DNA from: Woeseiaceae bacterium
GTDB lineage: Bacteria > Pseudomonadota > Gammaproteobacteria > Steroidobacterales > Woeseiaceae
Assembly: GCA_013043165.1 (NCBI GenBank)
Contig: JABDOQ010000036.1
Location: 1-46,174 of the forward strand
DNA: 46,174 nucleotides
Direction of reading: 5' to 3'
Every line of letters begins with the position of its first letter. Position 1 is the stretch's first letter. Shown in pieces: positions 17,248 to 25,800 of the stretch. The position numbers were made by a program, and so were the translations under genes. The notes below the pieces were generated by a model. It was not told the origin of the DNA. It was given only the letters and a program-made list of their open reading frames with translations, and ran no database searches.

Positions 17248-17988
17248 TCACGCGGCCCTGGCCACGGCGAGCACGCTGACCTTTTCTACCCCGCGCCTGA
17301 TGAGTGCGATGCCAAGCTGGCGCGTCGTTTCTCCCGTGGTGACGACGTCATCCACGATCAACACGTGCCGAAACCCGTGCGTCTTGCGCACAAAGAAAGC
17401 CTTCCGCAAATTCTGTCGGCGCTGCACGGCTGCGAGCCCGGACTGAAAGGGCGTGGCGCGGCGGCGTGCAACGCCCGTCATAATCGGCAGATCGCAGTTT
17501 CTGGCAAGCGGCCTGCACAACTCCAGGGCCTGGTTGAACCCGCGAAAGGCCTGTCGCCGCCAGTGCAGGGGTACCGGCAGCAGGGCGTCGATATCGGCAG
17601 CAAGCCGCGGCATTTCGGCCGCGAGCAGTTCGCCAAACGCCGGTGCGTAGTGCAGTCGTCGGCCGAACTTCAGGGCTTTGAGGCCCGCGTCGACGGGAAA
17701 TTCATAGAGCAGTGGAGCAACGGTCGCGTGGATCGGCGATACGCGTGACTGACAGGCAGCACAGTACACGCCCGGAGGCAGGCAGACGGCAAGCGGCTCC
17801 GCACAGCGGGCGCAGGCATTTGCAATCCAGGGCAGATCGCGGCAGCAGCCGCTGCAAATCCGACCTTCGAACCGATCGCTTCGCGTGCCGCAGAATACGC
17901 AGCGCAGCGGCATGATCGAATCGTCCAGTTGACGCAGCGCGTCGGCGGCCCGGCCGAGGCAAACACGCAGTATCATCGGCCAGTCCAT
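17248..17988 (-). CDS. comF: ComF-family phosphoribosyltransferase-like protein
   Basis: The 246-residue protein starts from the ATG at 17988 (MDWPMILRVCLG). The N-terminal zinc-finger region has Cys30-x2-Cys33 and Cys45-x2-Cys48, followed by more cysteine pairs (CARC, CAAC). The C-terminal PRTase-like domain has LLPVPLHWRRQAFRGFNQALEL and the PRPP-loop motif VLIVDDVVTTGETT. Relatives (ComF, GntX/YhgH) act in DNA uptake and use of DNA as nutrient. An in-frame extension to 18270 would run deep into divergent bioC and is composed of arginine- and serine-rich antisense sequence, so I reject it. comF divergent from a biotin gene is a common gammaproteobacterial context. Confidence 0.9.
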   Translation of the reverse strand: MDWPMILRVCLGRAADALRQLDDSIMPLRCVFCGTRSDRFEGRICSGCCRDLPWIANACARCAEPLAVCLPPGVYCAACQSRVSPIHATVAPLLYEFPVDAGLKALKFGRRLHYAPAFGELLAAEMPRLAADIDALLPVPLHWRRQAFRGFNQALELCRPLARNCDLPIMTGVARRRATPFQSGLAAVQRRQNLRKAFFVRKTHGFRHVLIVDDVVTTGETTRQLGIALIRRGVEKVSVLAVARAA

Positions 17989-18097
17989 GCGGACATTGAT
18001 ATCCGAAACACGGACTTCCTGCCATGTACGAATCGCGGCAATTGGCGTCAAAATGCGTGTTAGTTTGTCATCCTGTGCTAACCGGCTGCCGCGGAAA

Positions 18098-18967
18098 GTG
18101 AACGATACATTGAAAGTGAACCTGCGAGACGTTCGGCGCCGCTTCGACCGTGCGGCGTCCACCTTCGACTCTGCTGATTTTGTACACGCCGTTACGCGCG
18201 AGGGTTTGTTTGCCCGCCTGGAGCCTCTCGTAGTGGATCCGAATACGATTCTCGACCTCGGGTGCGCCACCGGCAGTGCGACACATCAGCTTCGCAAGCG
18301 ATTTCGACGCGCACACCTCGTCTCCCTGGATATTTCACACGGCATGTTGCGCCAGGCCGTTGGCAAGCGCCCCCGGTTTTCGTTTTCGCGTTACTCCGAG
18401 GTGCAGGCGAATGCCGTGAGCTTGCCCATCAAAGACCAGAGCATCGATTTCGTTTTTTCGAACCTGCTCCTGCCCTGTACTGACAGTCCCGACCTTGTCT
18501 TTCAGGAGGTCGCACGCGTACTTAAAAAAGGCGGCGTGTTCGCTTTCGCGAGCCTTGGTCCCGACAGCCTGCTCGAAATCAGCCGCGCATGGAGCCGCCT
18601 TGACGGCTGCGCGCACGTCAACCGCTTCCCCGACATGCACGACATTGGCGACGCCCTGGTCCGGTCCGGCTTGCGGGATCCCGTGCTGGACGTCGATCGC
18701 CTTACTGTCAGTTACGACAATGCCGAAAAACTGTTTGCCGACCTGACCGACGTCGGTGCAAGAAACGCCCTGCAACAGCGCAATCGCTCGCTCGTCGGAA
18801 AGCATCGTTTCAGAGAAATGCAGCGCGCTCTCGCGGGGGGCGAGGGCGACACAGGAATCGGCCTCGAGCTCGAACTTGTCTACGGCCATTGCTGGGGCGG
18901 AGGCGCCCGGCTCGACCCCTCGTACCATCGCGTTGATGCATCCCGAATTCCACGACGTCGCCGCTGA
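18098..18967 (+). CDS. bioC: Malonyl-[ACP] O-methyltransferase BioC
   Basis: Methylates malonyl-ACP so that the fatty-acid cycle can build pimeloyl-ACP for biotin. The 289 residues begin near VNDTLKVNLRDVRRRFDRAA, the typical BioC start, followed by the SAM-binding motif LDLGCATG (52-59), SLDISHGML, FVFSNLLLPCTD and VLKKGGVFAFASLGPDSL. The C-terminus HCWGGGARLDPS is also BioC-like. The start is uncertain: GTG at 18098 fits the family best, GTG at 18116 is possible, and an ATG at 18053 or earlier would add an atypical N-terminus. No other biotin gene is visible here, so bioC stands alone, divergent from comF. Confidence 0.88.
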   Translation: MNDTLKVNLRDVRRRFDRAASTFDSADFVHAVTREGLFARLEPLVVDPNTILDLGCATGSATHQLRKRFRRAHLVSLDISHGMLRQAVGKRPRFSFSRYSEVQANAVSLPIKDQSIDFVFSNLLLPCTDSPDLVFQEVARVLKKGGVFAFASLGPDSLLEISRAWSRLDGCAHVNRFPDMHDIGDALVRSGLRDPVLDVDRLTVSYDNAEKLFADLTDVGARNALQQRNRSLVGKHRFREMQRALAGGEGDTGIGLELELVYGHCWGGGARLDPSYHRVDASRIPRRRR

Positions 18968-19215
18968 TCCCGGTGCTTGTCTTTGTTTGTAACTTTTTGC
19001 CCGCAGAGCTATCGATAACTTGCTGTTAAATAAGATTAATTCTCAGCGGGGATCAGCCCTGCGGGTTTGCATGGTCATGCCGATTTAAGTACACTTCGCG
19101 TGCTTTTTTGGCCGGCACGCCCGGTCAAGCTGGCCGACAGACGATGTCCCGGGGTCACCGGGTCAGCATGGGATTCATCGTTCCAGTATTCGTCACATCA
19201 GGAAATAGAAACGTA

Positions 19216-19245
19216 ATGTGGTCGCCGTGGCGAATCGCAGGGTGA
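19216..19245 (+). CDS. Possible 9-codon leader peptide before coxB
   Basis: ATG at 19216 is preceded by GGAAATAGAAACGTA and opens a nine-residue frame (MWSPWRIAG) that ends 7 bp before the coxB ATG. Two of nine residues are tryptophan. It could be a translated leader coupling to coxB, or simply chance; nothing else supports it. Confidence 0.15.
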   Translation: MWSPWRIAG

Positions 19246-19252
19246 ACAATCA

Positions 19253-20059
19253 ATGATACGAAAATCGTTTTTGAGCCTGCTGGCTTGCTGCTTTGCGGGT
19301 ACGGCGAACGCGGATTGGGCGCTGAACATGCCCAGGGGAATTACCGACCTCAGCGTCGAAACCTACAATATCCACATGATGGTCTTCTGGTGGTGCGTCG
19401 CTATCGGGATCGTCGTTTTCGGCGTCATGATCGTCTCGCTGTTCCGGCACCGGAAATCGCAGGGCGTCAAACCCGCGACGTTTTCGCACAGCACGACGGC
19501 CGAAGTCATATGGACAATTATTCCGGTCGTGATCCTGATGCTGATCGCAATACCCGTCGCCGAGACGATGATTAAACTCGAAGATTCGCGCGATCCCGAT
19601 CTTTCCATCGTCGTCACCGCCTACCAGTGGAAGTGGCACTACAAGTACCAGGACGAAGGCATCGATTTCTACTCGAGCCTCGCACGGCCGAGCCTCGAGG
19701 CACGCCGCAAGGAGTCTGGAATTGACCCGAACGCCGTAGATAACTACCTGCGCGAGGTTGATCGCCCGGTTGTGGTCCCGCGCGACGCAAAAGTCCGGCT
19801 GTTGCTGACCTCGAATGACGTCGTCCATTCCTGGTATGTCCCGGAGCTCGCCATCAAGAAAGACACGATACCCGGCATCGTTAACGAGGCCTGGTTCAAA
19901 GCGAAGGAAGTCGGCACCTACCGGGGCCAGTGCGCCGAGCTTTGCGGCAAAGATCACGGCTATATGCCGATCGTGGTCGAGGTTGTGGAGCCCGACGCTT
20001 TCAGGGCCTGGGTTGACGCACGCAAGGAAGGCGCAGCCAGGGTCGCGCGCAACCAATAG
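19253..20059 (+). CDS. coxB: Cytochrome c oxidase subunit II (CuA subunit)
   Basis: Takes electrons from cytochrome c through the binuclear CuA centre. The 268 residues start with a signal peptide (cleavage after TANA, about residue 20), then two membrane helices at about 40-62 and 83-105, and a periplasmic cupredoxin domain. CuA ligands are visible in NDVVHSW and QCAELCGKDHGYMP (two Cys, His, Met, and the bridging Glu). The aromatic patch YQWKWHYKYQ is the electron-entry region. There is no fused cytochrome c domain, unlike the caa3 type. AGGGTGA precedes the ATG. It is the first gene of coxB-coxA-small peptide-ctaG-coxC; a promoter should lie in 18968-19215 but I could not fix it. Confidence 0.96.
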   Translation: MIRKSFLSLLACCFAGTANADWALNMPRGITDLSVETYNIHMMVFWWCVAIGIVVFGVMIVSLFRHRKSQGVKPATFSHSTTAEVIWTIIPVVILMLIAIPVAETMIKLEDSRDPDLSIVVTAYQWKWHYKYQDEGIDFYSSLARPSLEARRKESGIDPNAVDNYLREVDRPVVVPRDAKVRLLLTSNDVVHSWYVPELAIKKDTIPGIVNEAWFKAKEVGTYRGQCAELCGKDHGYMPIVVEVVEPDAFRAWVDARKEGAARVARNQ

Positions 20060-20121
20060 ATCCAAAGAACCCGGAATTCTGACGTGTCCGGCATGACGGC
20101 ACGCAAACGGAGTAATACGGA

Positions 20122-21723
20122 ATGAGTACGACAGTAGCTGACCTGCACGATCATCACGACGACCACGGCCCGGCCAAGGGCATCGGCCGCTGGCTGTTTT
20201 CGACGAATCACAAGGACATCGGCACGATGTACCTGGTGTTCAGCCTTGTGATGTTCTTCGTCGGCGGCGCCATGGCAATGGTTATTCGCTCCGAGCTGGC
20301 TATCCCGGGGCTGCAGTTCGTGCATCCCGAGTTTTACAACTCGATGACGACGATGCATGCGCTGATAATGATTTTTGGCGGTGTTATGCCGGCCTTCGTC
20401 GGGCTTGCCAACTGGATGATTCCGCTCATGGTCGGCGCACCGGATATGGCGCTGCCACGCATGAACAACTGGTCGTTCTGGATTCTCCCCGTCGCATTCT
20501 CAATCCTTCTGTCCACGCTGTTTATGCCCGGTGGCGCACCCGCAGGCGGCTGGACCATGTACCCACCGCTCGTATTGCAGACCGGCGACGCATTCCCGTA
20601 CCTGATATTCGCGATTCATCTGATGGGAATCTCGTCGATCATGGGTGCGATCAACGTCATCGTGACGATCATCAACATGCGCGCGCCGGAAATGACGCTG
20701 CTGAAAATGCCGATGTTCGTCTGGACCTGGCTGATCACGGCATACCTGTTGATTGCGGTAATGCCGGTGCTGGCGGGCGCCGTAACGATGCTGTTGACCG
20801 ACCAGTTCTTCGGCACGAGCTTCTTCCTGGCGGCCGGTGGCGGTGACCCGGTCATGTTCCAGCATATTTTCTGGTTCTTCGGGCACCCCGAGGTTTACAT
20901 CATGATTCTGCCGGCGTTCGGTGTGGTGTCAGAAATCATCCCGACCTTTTCACGCAAGAAGCTCTTCGGCCACGACTCGATGGTTTATGCGGCGGCGTCT
21001 ATCGCGTTCCTGTCATTCATCGTCTGGGCGCATCACATGTTCACGGTCGGCATGCCGCTGTCCGGGCAGCTGTTCTTCATGTTCGCGACCATGCTCATTG
21101 CGGTTCCCACGGGCGTGAAGGTATTCAACTGGGTCGCAACGATGTGGCGCGGGGCGATGACCTTCGAAACGCCAATGTTGTTCTCGCTGGCTTTTGTGTT
21201 CCTGTTTACGATCGGCGGTTTTTCGGGCCTCATGCTGGCCGCAGCCCCGGCCGACATTCAGTACCACGACACCTATTTTGTCGTCGCGCACTTCCATTAC
21301 GTCCTCGTGCCGGGGTCGATCTTTGCCATTATGGCCGCGGTTTATTACTGGCTGCCGAAGTGGACCGGGCACATGTACAACGAGACGCTCGGCAAGGCGC
21401 ATTTCTGGGCGTCAACCATTTTCGTCAATCTGACTTTCTTCCCGATGCACTTCCTGGGGCTCGCGGGCATGCCTCGCCGCATTCCGGACTACTCTACGCA
21501 GTTCACGGACTTCAACACGGTTGCCAGCATCGGTGCCCTTGGTTTCGGCCTGTCCCAGTTAATCTTCGTTTGGGTCATTGTCACCGCATGGAAAGGCAGC
21601 AAAGCGACCGACCGCGTTTGGGAAGGCGCGCACGGTCTCGAGTGGACCGTGCCTTCACCGGCCCCCTATCACACGTTTGAGACGCCACCGAAAGCACGCA
21701 TCGCTGGCGAAGCGTTCGAGTAA
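20122..21723 (+). CDS. coxA: Cytochrome c oxidase subunit I
   Basis: Catalytic subunit with low-spin heme and the heme-CuB site, pumping protons across the inner membrane. The 533 residues hold 12 membrane segments. CuB ligands are in WFFGHPEVYIMILPAFG (with the cross-linked Tyr) and HHMFTVG; the heme histidines are in HDTYFVVAHFHYVL and TTMHALIMIF. The K-channel Tyr and D-channel region (ANWMIPLMVGAPDMALPRMNN) identify an A-type oxidase. The histidine-rich N-terminus (DLHDHHDDHG) is common. coxB lies 62 bp upstream and the small assembly peptide 2 bp downstream. Confidence 0.98.
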   Translation: MSTTVADLHDHHDDHGPAKGIGRWLFSTNHKDIGTMYLVFSLVMFFVGGAMAMVIRSELAIPGLQFVHPEFYNSMTTMHALIMIFGGVMPAFVGLANWMIPLMVGAPDMALPRMNNWSFWILPVAFSILLSTLFMPGGAPAGGWTMYPPLVLQTGDAFPYLIFAIHLMGISSIMGAINVIVTIINMRAPEMTLLKMPMFVWTWLITAYLLIAVMPVLAGAVTMLLTDQFFGTSFFLAAGGGDPVMFQHIFWFFGHPEVYIMILPAFGVVSEIIPTFSRKKLFGHDSMVYAAASIAFLSFIVWAHHMFTVGMPLSGQLFFMFATMLIAVPTGVKVFNWVATMWRGAMTFETPMLFSLAFVFLFTIGGFSGLMLAAAPADIQYHDTYFVVAHFHYVLVPGSIFAIMAAVYYWLPKWTGHMYNETLGKAHFWASTIFVNLTFFPMHFLGLAGMPRRIPDYSTQFTDFNTVASIGALGFGLSQLIFVWVIVTAWKGSKATDRVWEGAHGLEWTVPSPAPYHTFETPPKARIAGEAFE

Positions 21724-21725
21724 GC

Positions 21726-21836
21726 GTGAACGACGTCGAACGCAAAAAGAACATTCGCCGTACGGCACTGATCGTCGGCGCAATTGCGCTTGCCTTCTAT
21801 GTCGGTTTCATCATGCTCGGCGTGCTGCGCTCCTGA
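21726..21836 (+). CDS. Cytochrome oxidase small assembly protein (36 residues)
   Basis: A GTG two bases after the coxA stop opens a 36-residue frame: a charged start (VNDVERKKNIRRT) followed by one membrane helix of about 20 residues and a short end (GVLRS). Its position between coxA and ctaG, its length and its charge pattern match the small single-helix assembly protein found in cox operons of Pseudomonas and Burkholderia relatives. Its TGA sits 5 bp before the ctaG ATG. It is presumably needed for stable assembly of subunit I, but its exact role is unclear. Confidence 0.8.
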   Translation: MNDVERKKNIRRTALIVGAIALAFYVGFIMLGVLRS

Positions 21837-21841
21837 GGGAC

Positions 21842-22399
21842 ATGAAAGAAGAACCGAAAAATCTCAAGTCCGAGAACCGCGCACTTACCGGCCGGCTGCT
21901 GTTACTGGCGATTGCGATGTTCGGCTTCGGCTTTCTGCTGGTACCGCTCTACGATGTGTTCTGTGAAATCACCGGCTTCGGCGGCCGGACGAATGCAACG
22001 GCGGCGGTTGTCGAGGAGGCGCCGGACCTGTCGCGGGAGATTCGCATCGAATTTGTGACTACCGTGAACTCGTATGCACCGTTCGAGTTTGCCGCTGATG
22101 TCGACAGCATGACCGTAAACCCTGGCAAAATGTACTTCGCAACCTTCACCGCAAAAAACCTGACGAAAGCGGACAGGGTTGCGCAGGCTGTACCAAGCGT
22201 CGCACCGGTTTCGGCGGCAGAGCACTTTACGAAGATCGAGTGCTTTTGTTTTACGAGCCAGGAGTTCTTCGCGAACGAGCAGCGTGCCATGCCGCTGCAG
22301 TTCATTGTCGATCCCGAGCTGCCCGAATACGTAGACACGATTACACTGCAATACACGTTTTTCGATACCGCCCAAGCGGCGGCGAACAACCCGCTTTAA
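21842..22399 (+). CDS. ctaG: Cytochrome c oxidase assembly protein CtaG/Cox11 (CuB insertion)
   Basis: Delivers copper to the CuB site of subunit I. The 185-residue protein from the ATG at 21842 has a good TGAGGGAC site. It has one membrane helix (about residues 17-37, ending LVPLYDVFCEITGFGGRT, a Cox11 hallmark) and a periplasmic immunoglobulin-like domain with the copper motif ECFCF. QRAMPLQFIVDPELP and ITLQYTFF complete the family pattern. The reading frame stays open upstream into coxA, but that extension is out-of-frame coxA sequence and has no ribosome binding site. It lies between the small assembly protein and coxC. Confidence 0.95.
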   Translation: MKEEPKNLKSENRALTGRLLLLAIAMFGFGFLLVPLYDVFCEITGFGGRTNATAAVVEEAPDLSREIRIEFVTTVNSYAPFEFAADVDSMTVNPGKMYFATFTAKNLTKADRVAQAVPSVAPVSAAEHFTKIECFCFTSQEFFANEQRAMPLQFIVDPELPEYVDTITLQYTFFDTAQAAANNPL

Positions 22400-22412
22400 T
22401 CCGGAACCCGAC

Positions 22413-23282
22413 ATGACGACACACACAGAAGAGCGTTACTACGTCCCTCACGGCAGCCATTGGCCCATTGTTGGCTCGGCCGGACTCCTGCTGTTGATGG
22501 TTGGTGTATCCAGCTGGCTGAACGGTAGCGATGCCGGCTTCTACATCATGATGGCCGGCGTTGCCGTAATCATCTTCATGATTACGGGCTGGTTTGCCGC
22601 CGTCATTGGTGAAAGCCAGGCCGGTCTCTATAACCTGCAGGTTGACCATTCGTTCCGGCAGGGCATGTTCTGGTTTATTTTTTCGGAAGTCATGTTCTTT
22701 GCCGCCTTTTTCGGCGCATTGTTTTATGCGCGCAACATGTCGGTCCCATGGCTGGGCGGATCCAGCAATAACTTTTTCACCAACCTGCTGCTGTGGCAGG
22801 GTTATGAAAGCACATGGCCGACCAACGGCCCTGGCGACATCGGCGGCGAGTACACGGCGATGCCACCGTTCGGTTTGCCCTTGATCAACACTGTGCTGCT
22901 CCTCACCAGCAGTATCACGGTCACGATTGCGCATCATTCTCTGCTCGCCGGCAAGCGGGCACAGCTCGCCATTTTCCTCGCTGCGACATTCCTGCTCGGA
23001 TTCACGTTCGTATACATGCAGGGCGTTGAGTACGTCGAGGCCTACGAGCACATGAATCTCAAGCTCACGTCCGGCATCTATGGCTCGACGTTTTTCATGC
23101 TGACCGGTTTCCACGGCATGCACGTCACGATCGGTGCGATCATGCTGACCATTATTTTCTTCAGGGTGTTGAAAGGCCATTTCACGCGCGAAAAGCATTT
23201 CGCGTTCGAAGCGGTTGCCTGGTACTGGCACTTTGTTGACGTCGTGTGGATCGGACTCTACGTGTTTGTCTACTGGATGTGA
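22413..23282 (+). CDS. coxC: Cytochrome c oxidase subunit III
   Basis: Structural subunit of A-type oxidases that stabilises the active site. The 289 residues hold seven membrane helices. Typical motifs are YYVPHGSHWPIVGSAGL at the start, FSEVMFFAAFFGALFYAR, a long loop with ESTWPTNGPGDIGG, then LLTSSITVTIAHH, EYVEAYEHMNLKLTSGIYGS and TGFHGMHVTIGA, ending with AWYWHFVDVVWIGLYV. It is the last gene of the structural operon and is followed by a strong terminator-like hairpin at 23308-23333. Confidence 0.96.
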   Translation: MTTHTEERYYVPHGSHWPIVGSAGLLLLMVGVSSWLNGSDAGFYIMMAGVAVIIFMITGWFAAVIGESQAGLYNLQVDHSFRQGMFWFIFSEVMFFAAFFGALFYARNMSVPWLGGSSNNFFTNLLLWQGYESTWPTNGPGDIGGEYTAMPPFGLPLINTVLLLTSSITVTIAHHSLLAGKRAQLAIFLAATFLLGFTFVYMQGVEYVEAYEHMNLKLTSGIYGSTFFMLTGFHGMHVTIGAIMLTIIFFRVLKGHFTREKHFAFEAVAWYWHFVDVVWIGLYVFVYWM

Positions 23283-23307
23283 GAGGGCGGGCGACGCCAG
23301 GAAGAAC

Positions 23308-23333
23308 AAAACGGGCGCCGAGGCGCCCGTTTT
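23308..23333. terminator. Bidirectional intrinsic terminator between coxC and the DUF2909 gene
   Basis: Perfect 12-bp arms AAAACGGGCGCC and GGCGCCCGTTTT separated by GA. With A tracts on one side and T tracts on the other it can end transcription from both strands, fitting the convergent genes coxC (plus) and DUF2909 (minus). Confidence 0.8.
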
Positions 23334-23358
23334 ACCCTGTCGATCACGCCCTCAGCTG

Positions 23359-23556
23359 TTACCGTGTGGGCGGGACGATCCAGCCCAGAAAGTAAGACGC
23401 AACGAGGAAAAGCACCAGGACCAGCGACAAGCCGACCCGGATCTCGAGCGCACGCAGCATTTTCGGTGAGTCCGCGTCCTCGCGACGCAGGTAGAAAAGA
23501 CCGGTTCCCAGGCTGATGACTATGGCCGCCAACAGGGCAAAGACAACGTATTTCAT
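23359..23556 (-). CDS. Twin-transmembrane protein, DUF2909 family
   Basis: The 65-residue protein (starts MKYVVFALLAAIVISLGTG) has two hydrophobic helices joined by a short charged loop with YLRRED and ends FLGWIVPPTR. This matches small DUF2909 twin-helix proteins that occur between cox structural genes and SURF1 in many Gammaproteobacteria, on the opposite strand as here. The function is unknown; context points to cytochrome oxidase biogenesis. GAGAGG precedes the ATG. The start codon is only 30 bp from the divergent SURF1 start, so both promoters must overlap each other or the coding sequences. Confidence 0.85.
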   Translation of the reverse strand: MKYVVFALLAAIVISLGTGLFYLRREDADSPKMLRALEIRVGLSLVLVLFLVASYFLGWIVPPTR

Positions 23557-23586
23557 AAAAGCAACCTCTCGAGCCAGCATTATAAC

Positions 23587-24300
23587 GTGAACACAAAAGC
23601 GAAAAAGCCCCTGCCCGCCTGGCTGCCCCTGGTTGTTGGCACGCTTTTGGTTGCGCAATTTGCCGGGCTCGGTGTCTGGCAAATAAGCCGCGGCATGGAT
23701 AAGCGAGCTGACCGGGCTGCATTTCATGATGAGTCCGGCTTCGCTGCCTGGCAGGACGGCATGGAAATTCGTCCGTATCAGCGGCTCAGAGCCAGCGGCC
23801 GCTACGATACGGCACGCCAGATCCTGCTCGAGAACATCATCGTCAACGGCCGCTACGGCTATTACGTGCTGACGCCGCTGATCGGGCAAGAAGACGAGCC
23901 GGTATTGCTGGTCAACCGTGGCTGGATTGAAAAGGGCAGTAGCGACGTCGAAGTCGGCGTGCTGGATGTTCCTGTAACGCGCATTGCTGTTCGCGGGCGC
24001 GCCGGTTCACTGCCTCGTGCGGGCTACAAAATGGGTGCCGCGATCGATCCGGCCTCGAACTGGCCCAAGCGCGCCGTTTTCCCCACTACCGAGGAGGTCT
24101 CCGCGGCGCTCGGCGTTGCCGTGCAGCCGTTTGTATTGCTCATGGACCACGAAGAAGAACACGGCTTTTTGCGCCAATGGGTCCCGACCGAGTTCGGTCC
24201 CGGCAAGCACTTCGGGTATGCCTTCCAGTGGTTTGCCATGGCCGCGGTCCTGTCCGGCCTGCTGGTGTGGAACTACCGAAAAAAGCGATTCAACTCATGA
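23587..24300 (+). CDS. SURF1 family cytochrome oxidase assembly protein
   Basis: SURF1 helps insert heme a into subunit I. The 237-residue protein has the family topology: a membrane helix near residues 12-32 (ending GVWQISRG), a periplasmic domain with GRYD, VLLVNRGWI and LLMDHEEEHGFLRQW, and a C-terminal helix starting HFGYAFQWFAMA, the SURF1 signature. It starts from a GTG; there is no good ATG and the ribosome binding site is weak. It is divergent from the DUF2909 gene and its stop overlaps the next gene by 4 bp (ATGA). Confidence 0.93.
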   Translation: MNTKAKKPLPAWLPLVVGTLLVAQFAGLGVWQISRGMDKRADRAAFHDESGFAAWQDGMEIRPYQRLRASGRYDTARQILLENIIVNGRYGYYVLTPLIGQEDEPVLLVNRGWIEKGSSDVEVGVLDVPVTRIAVRGRAGSLPRAGYKMGAAIDPASNWPKRAVFPTTEEVSAALGVAVQPFVLLMDHEEEHGFLRQWVPTEFGPGKHFGYAFQWFAMAAVLSGLLVWNYRKKRFNS

Positions 24301-24872
24301 CGGCAAGGAAAGGCACAGCCGCGCGGCTGCAATTATTGCTCATTGCTCTTGTATTTATCGGGCCGCTGATGCTCGCCGCCTGGTTGTATTTCGGCGGCAG
24401 CGCGGTTCAGCCTGAGGGCAGGACAAACCACGGCGAGCTGCTACAGCCATTCGTCAATATTCGCGACGTTGCACCCGAGTCACCGGTACATGAACATGAT
24501 GACGGCCACTGGTTGCTGGTCTACGCGAATAGCGAAAGTTGCGATGCCGGATGTAAATTTGCGCTCTACACCATGCGCCAGTCGCGCCTGATGCTCGGCA
24601 GGGAAATGGATCGGCTCGTTCGAGTCTTTTTGCACGGTGAAAGCAGGCCCGATTCAGTGTATCTTGCTGAGGAGCACGCGGGCCTGATTACACTCTCTGA
24701 CAGCGATTTTATTGCTTTGCTCAAAAACAAGAGGCCTTCGCAGCTGACTGCAGGTGGTTATTACCTTGTCGACCCACTCGGGAACCTCGTCATGTATTTC
24801 CCGCCTGACATCGAGCCGGGTGACATGGTCAAAGACATCAAACGCCTGTTGAAATACTCTCGGATCGGTTAA
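24297..24872 (+). CDS. Membrane-anchored thioredoxin-like protein in the cox assembly operon, function unassigned
   Basis: The 191-residue protein starts at the ATG overlapping the SURF1 stop. It has one N-terminal membrane helix (about 11-31), then a periplasmic domain with [15 protein letters not shown], in which Cys82 and Cys86 form a CxxxC pair as in Sco copper chaperones, and [16 protein letters not shown] near the end, as in thioredoxin/Sco folds. Pseudomonas has a comparable gene between SURF1 and ctaA (PA0111-like). No obvious Sco-type histidine ligand is seen. It may move copper or redox equivalents during CuA assembly; this is inference from fold and position. An upstream in-frame extension lies inside SURF1 and is rejected. 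Confidence 0.75.
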   Translation: MTARKGTAARLQLLLIALVFIGPLMLAAWLYFGGSAVQPEGRTNHGELLQPFVNIRDVAPESPVHEHDDGHWLLVYANSESCDAGCKFALYTMRQSRLMLGREMDRLVRVFLHGESRPDSVYLAEEHAGLITLSDSDFIALLKNKRPSQLTAGGYYLVDPLGNLVMYFPPDIEPGDMVKDIKRLLKYSRIG

Positions 24873-24879
24873 TCGGGAC

Positions 24880-25785
24880 ATGAGTGTGAATACGGACGTA
24901 GCGACGTACATTGACTGGCATGACCTTTACGAGCTCACCAAGCCGCGTGTCGTTGTGCTCATCGTATTTACGGCGATCGTTGGCATGTTCGTCTCTGTCC
25001 CCGGATGGCCCGGGGCCGTGCCGCTTGTATTTGGCACGCTGGGTATCGGCCTGGCCGCATCATCCGCTGCCGTATTCAATCATGTGCTTGACGCCCGTAT
25101 CGACATTCAGATGATGCGAACACGCGGGAGACCGCTGCCACAAGGGAAACTCACGCAAAGAGCGGCGTTAATTTTCGCATCGGGCCTGTGCGTGATCTCC
25201 ATGATCGTGCTGTGGTTCATTGTCAATCCACTGACGGCTATCCTGACCTTCTTCTCCTTGATCGGCTATGCCGTCATTTATACCGTGTGGTTAAAACGGG
25301 CAACACCGCAAAACATTGTTATCGGTGGAGCGGCTGGCGCCGCGCCGCCAATTTTGGGATGGACGGCTGTCACCAATGAGGTTCACAGCGGTGCGCTGCT
25401 GTTGTTCCTGATCGTGTTCGTATGGACACCGCCGCATTTCTGGGCGCTCGCTATTGCCAGGAAAGAGGAATATGCCAAGGTCGATATTCCGATGTTGCCC
25501 GTCACTCATGGTGAGGCTTACACACGGCTAAACATTCTGCTCTATACCATCCTGCTCGCGCTGGTCACGATAATGCCGTACCTGATCGGCATGAGCGGCC
25601 TGATTTACCTGCTGACCGCTATCGTGCTGGATGTCTTTTTTCTTTATTACGCCATACGCATGTACCGCGATCCCGCCGACAAGGAACTGCCAATGCGGAC
25701 CTTCAGGTTTTCGATCAGCTATTTGGGTTTCCTGTTCGCAGCCGTTCTGATTGATCACTACCTGTTGTTTCGAGTAAGCCTCTGA
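24880..25785 (+). CDS. ctaB: Protoheme IX farnesyltransferase (heme O synthase)
   Basis: Converts heme B to heme O by adding a farnesyl group, in the inner membrane. The 301 residues contain about nine helices. Motifs are [14 protein letters not shown], the Asp-rich [34 protein letters not shown] and [10 protein letters not shown], all diagnostic for CtaB/CyoE. It follows the CxxxC protein by 7 bp. The usual neighbour ctaA (heme A synthase) is missing here. The stop is followed after 15 bp by the probable start of an ECF sigma gene, so the sigma factor is probably co-transcribed with the heme O synthase. Confidence 0.97.
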   Translation: MSVNTDVATYIDWHDLYELTKPRVVVLIVFTAIVGMFVSVPGWPGAVPLVFGTLGIGLAASSAAVFNHVLDARIDIQMMRTRGRPLPQGKLTQRAALIFASGLCVISMIVLWFIVNPLTAILTFFSLIGYAVIYTVWLKRATPQNIVIGGAAGAAPPILGWTAVTNEVHSGALLLFLIVFVWTPPHFWALAIARKEEYAKVDIPMLPVTHGEAYTRLNILLYTILLALVTIMPYLIGMSGLIYLLTAIVLDVFFLYYAIRMYRDPADKELPMRTFRFSISYLGFLFAAVLIDHYLLFRVSL

Positions 25786-25800
25786 CAAGGGCTACCGACC

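Noticed and set aside
17989..18270. N-terminal extension of ComF by about 94 residues
   Set aside because: The extension overlaps divergent bioC, has shadow-like composition, and the family starts near MDWPMILRV just before the zinc finger.
21578..21841. Longer CtaG starting inside coxA
   Set aside because: The extension is out-of-frame coxA sequence and the 36-residue assembly gene; the ATG at 21842 has a good ribosome binding site and the family N-terminus.
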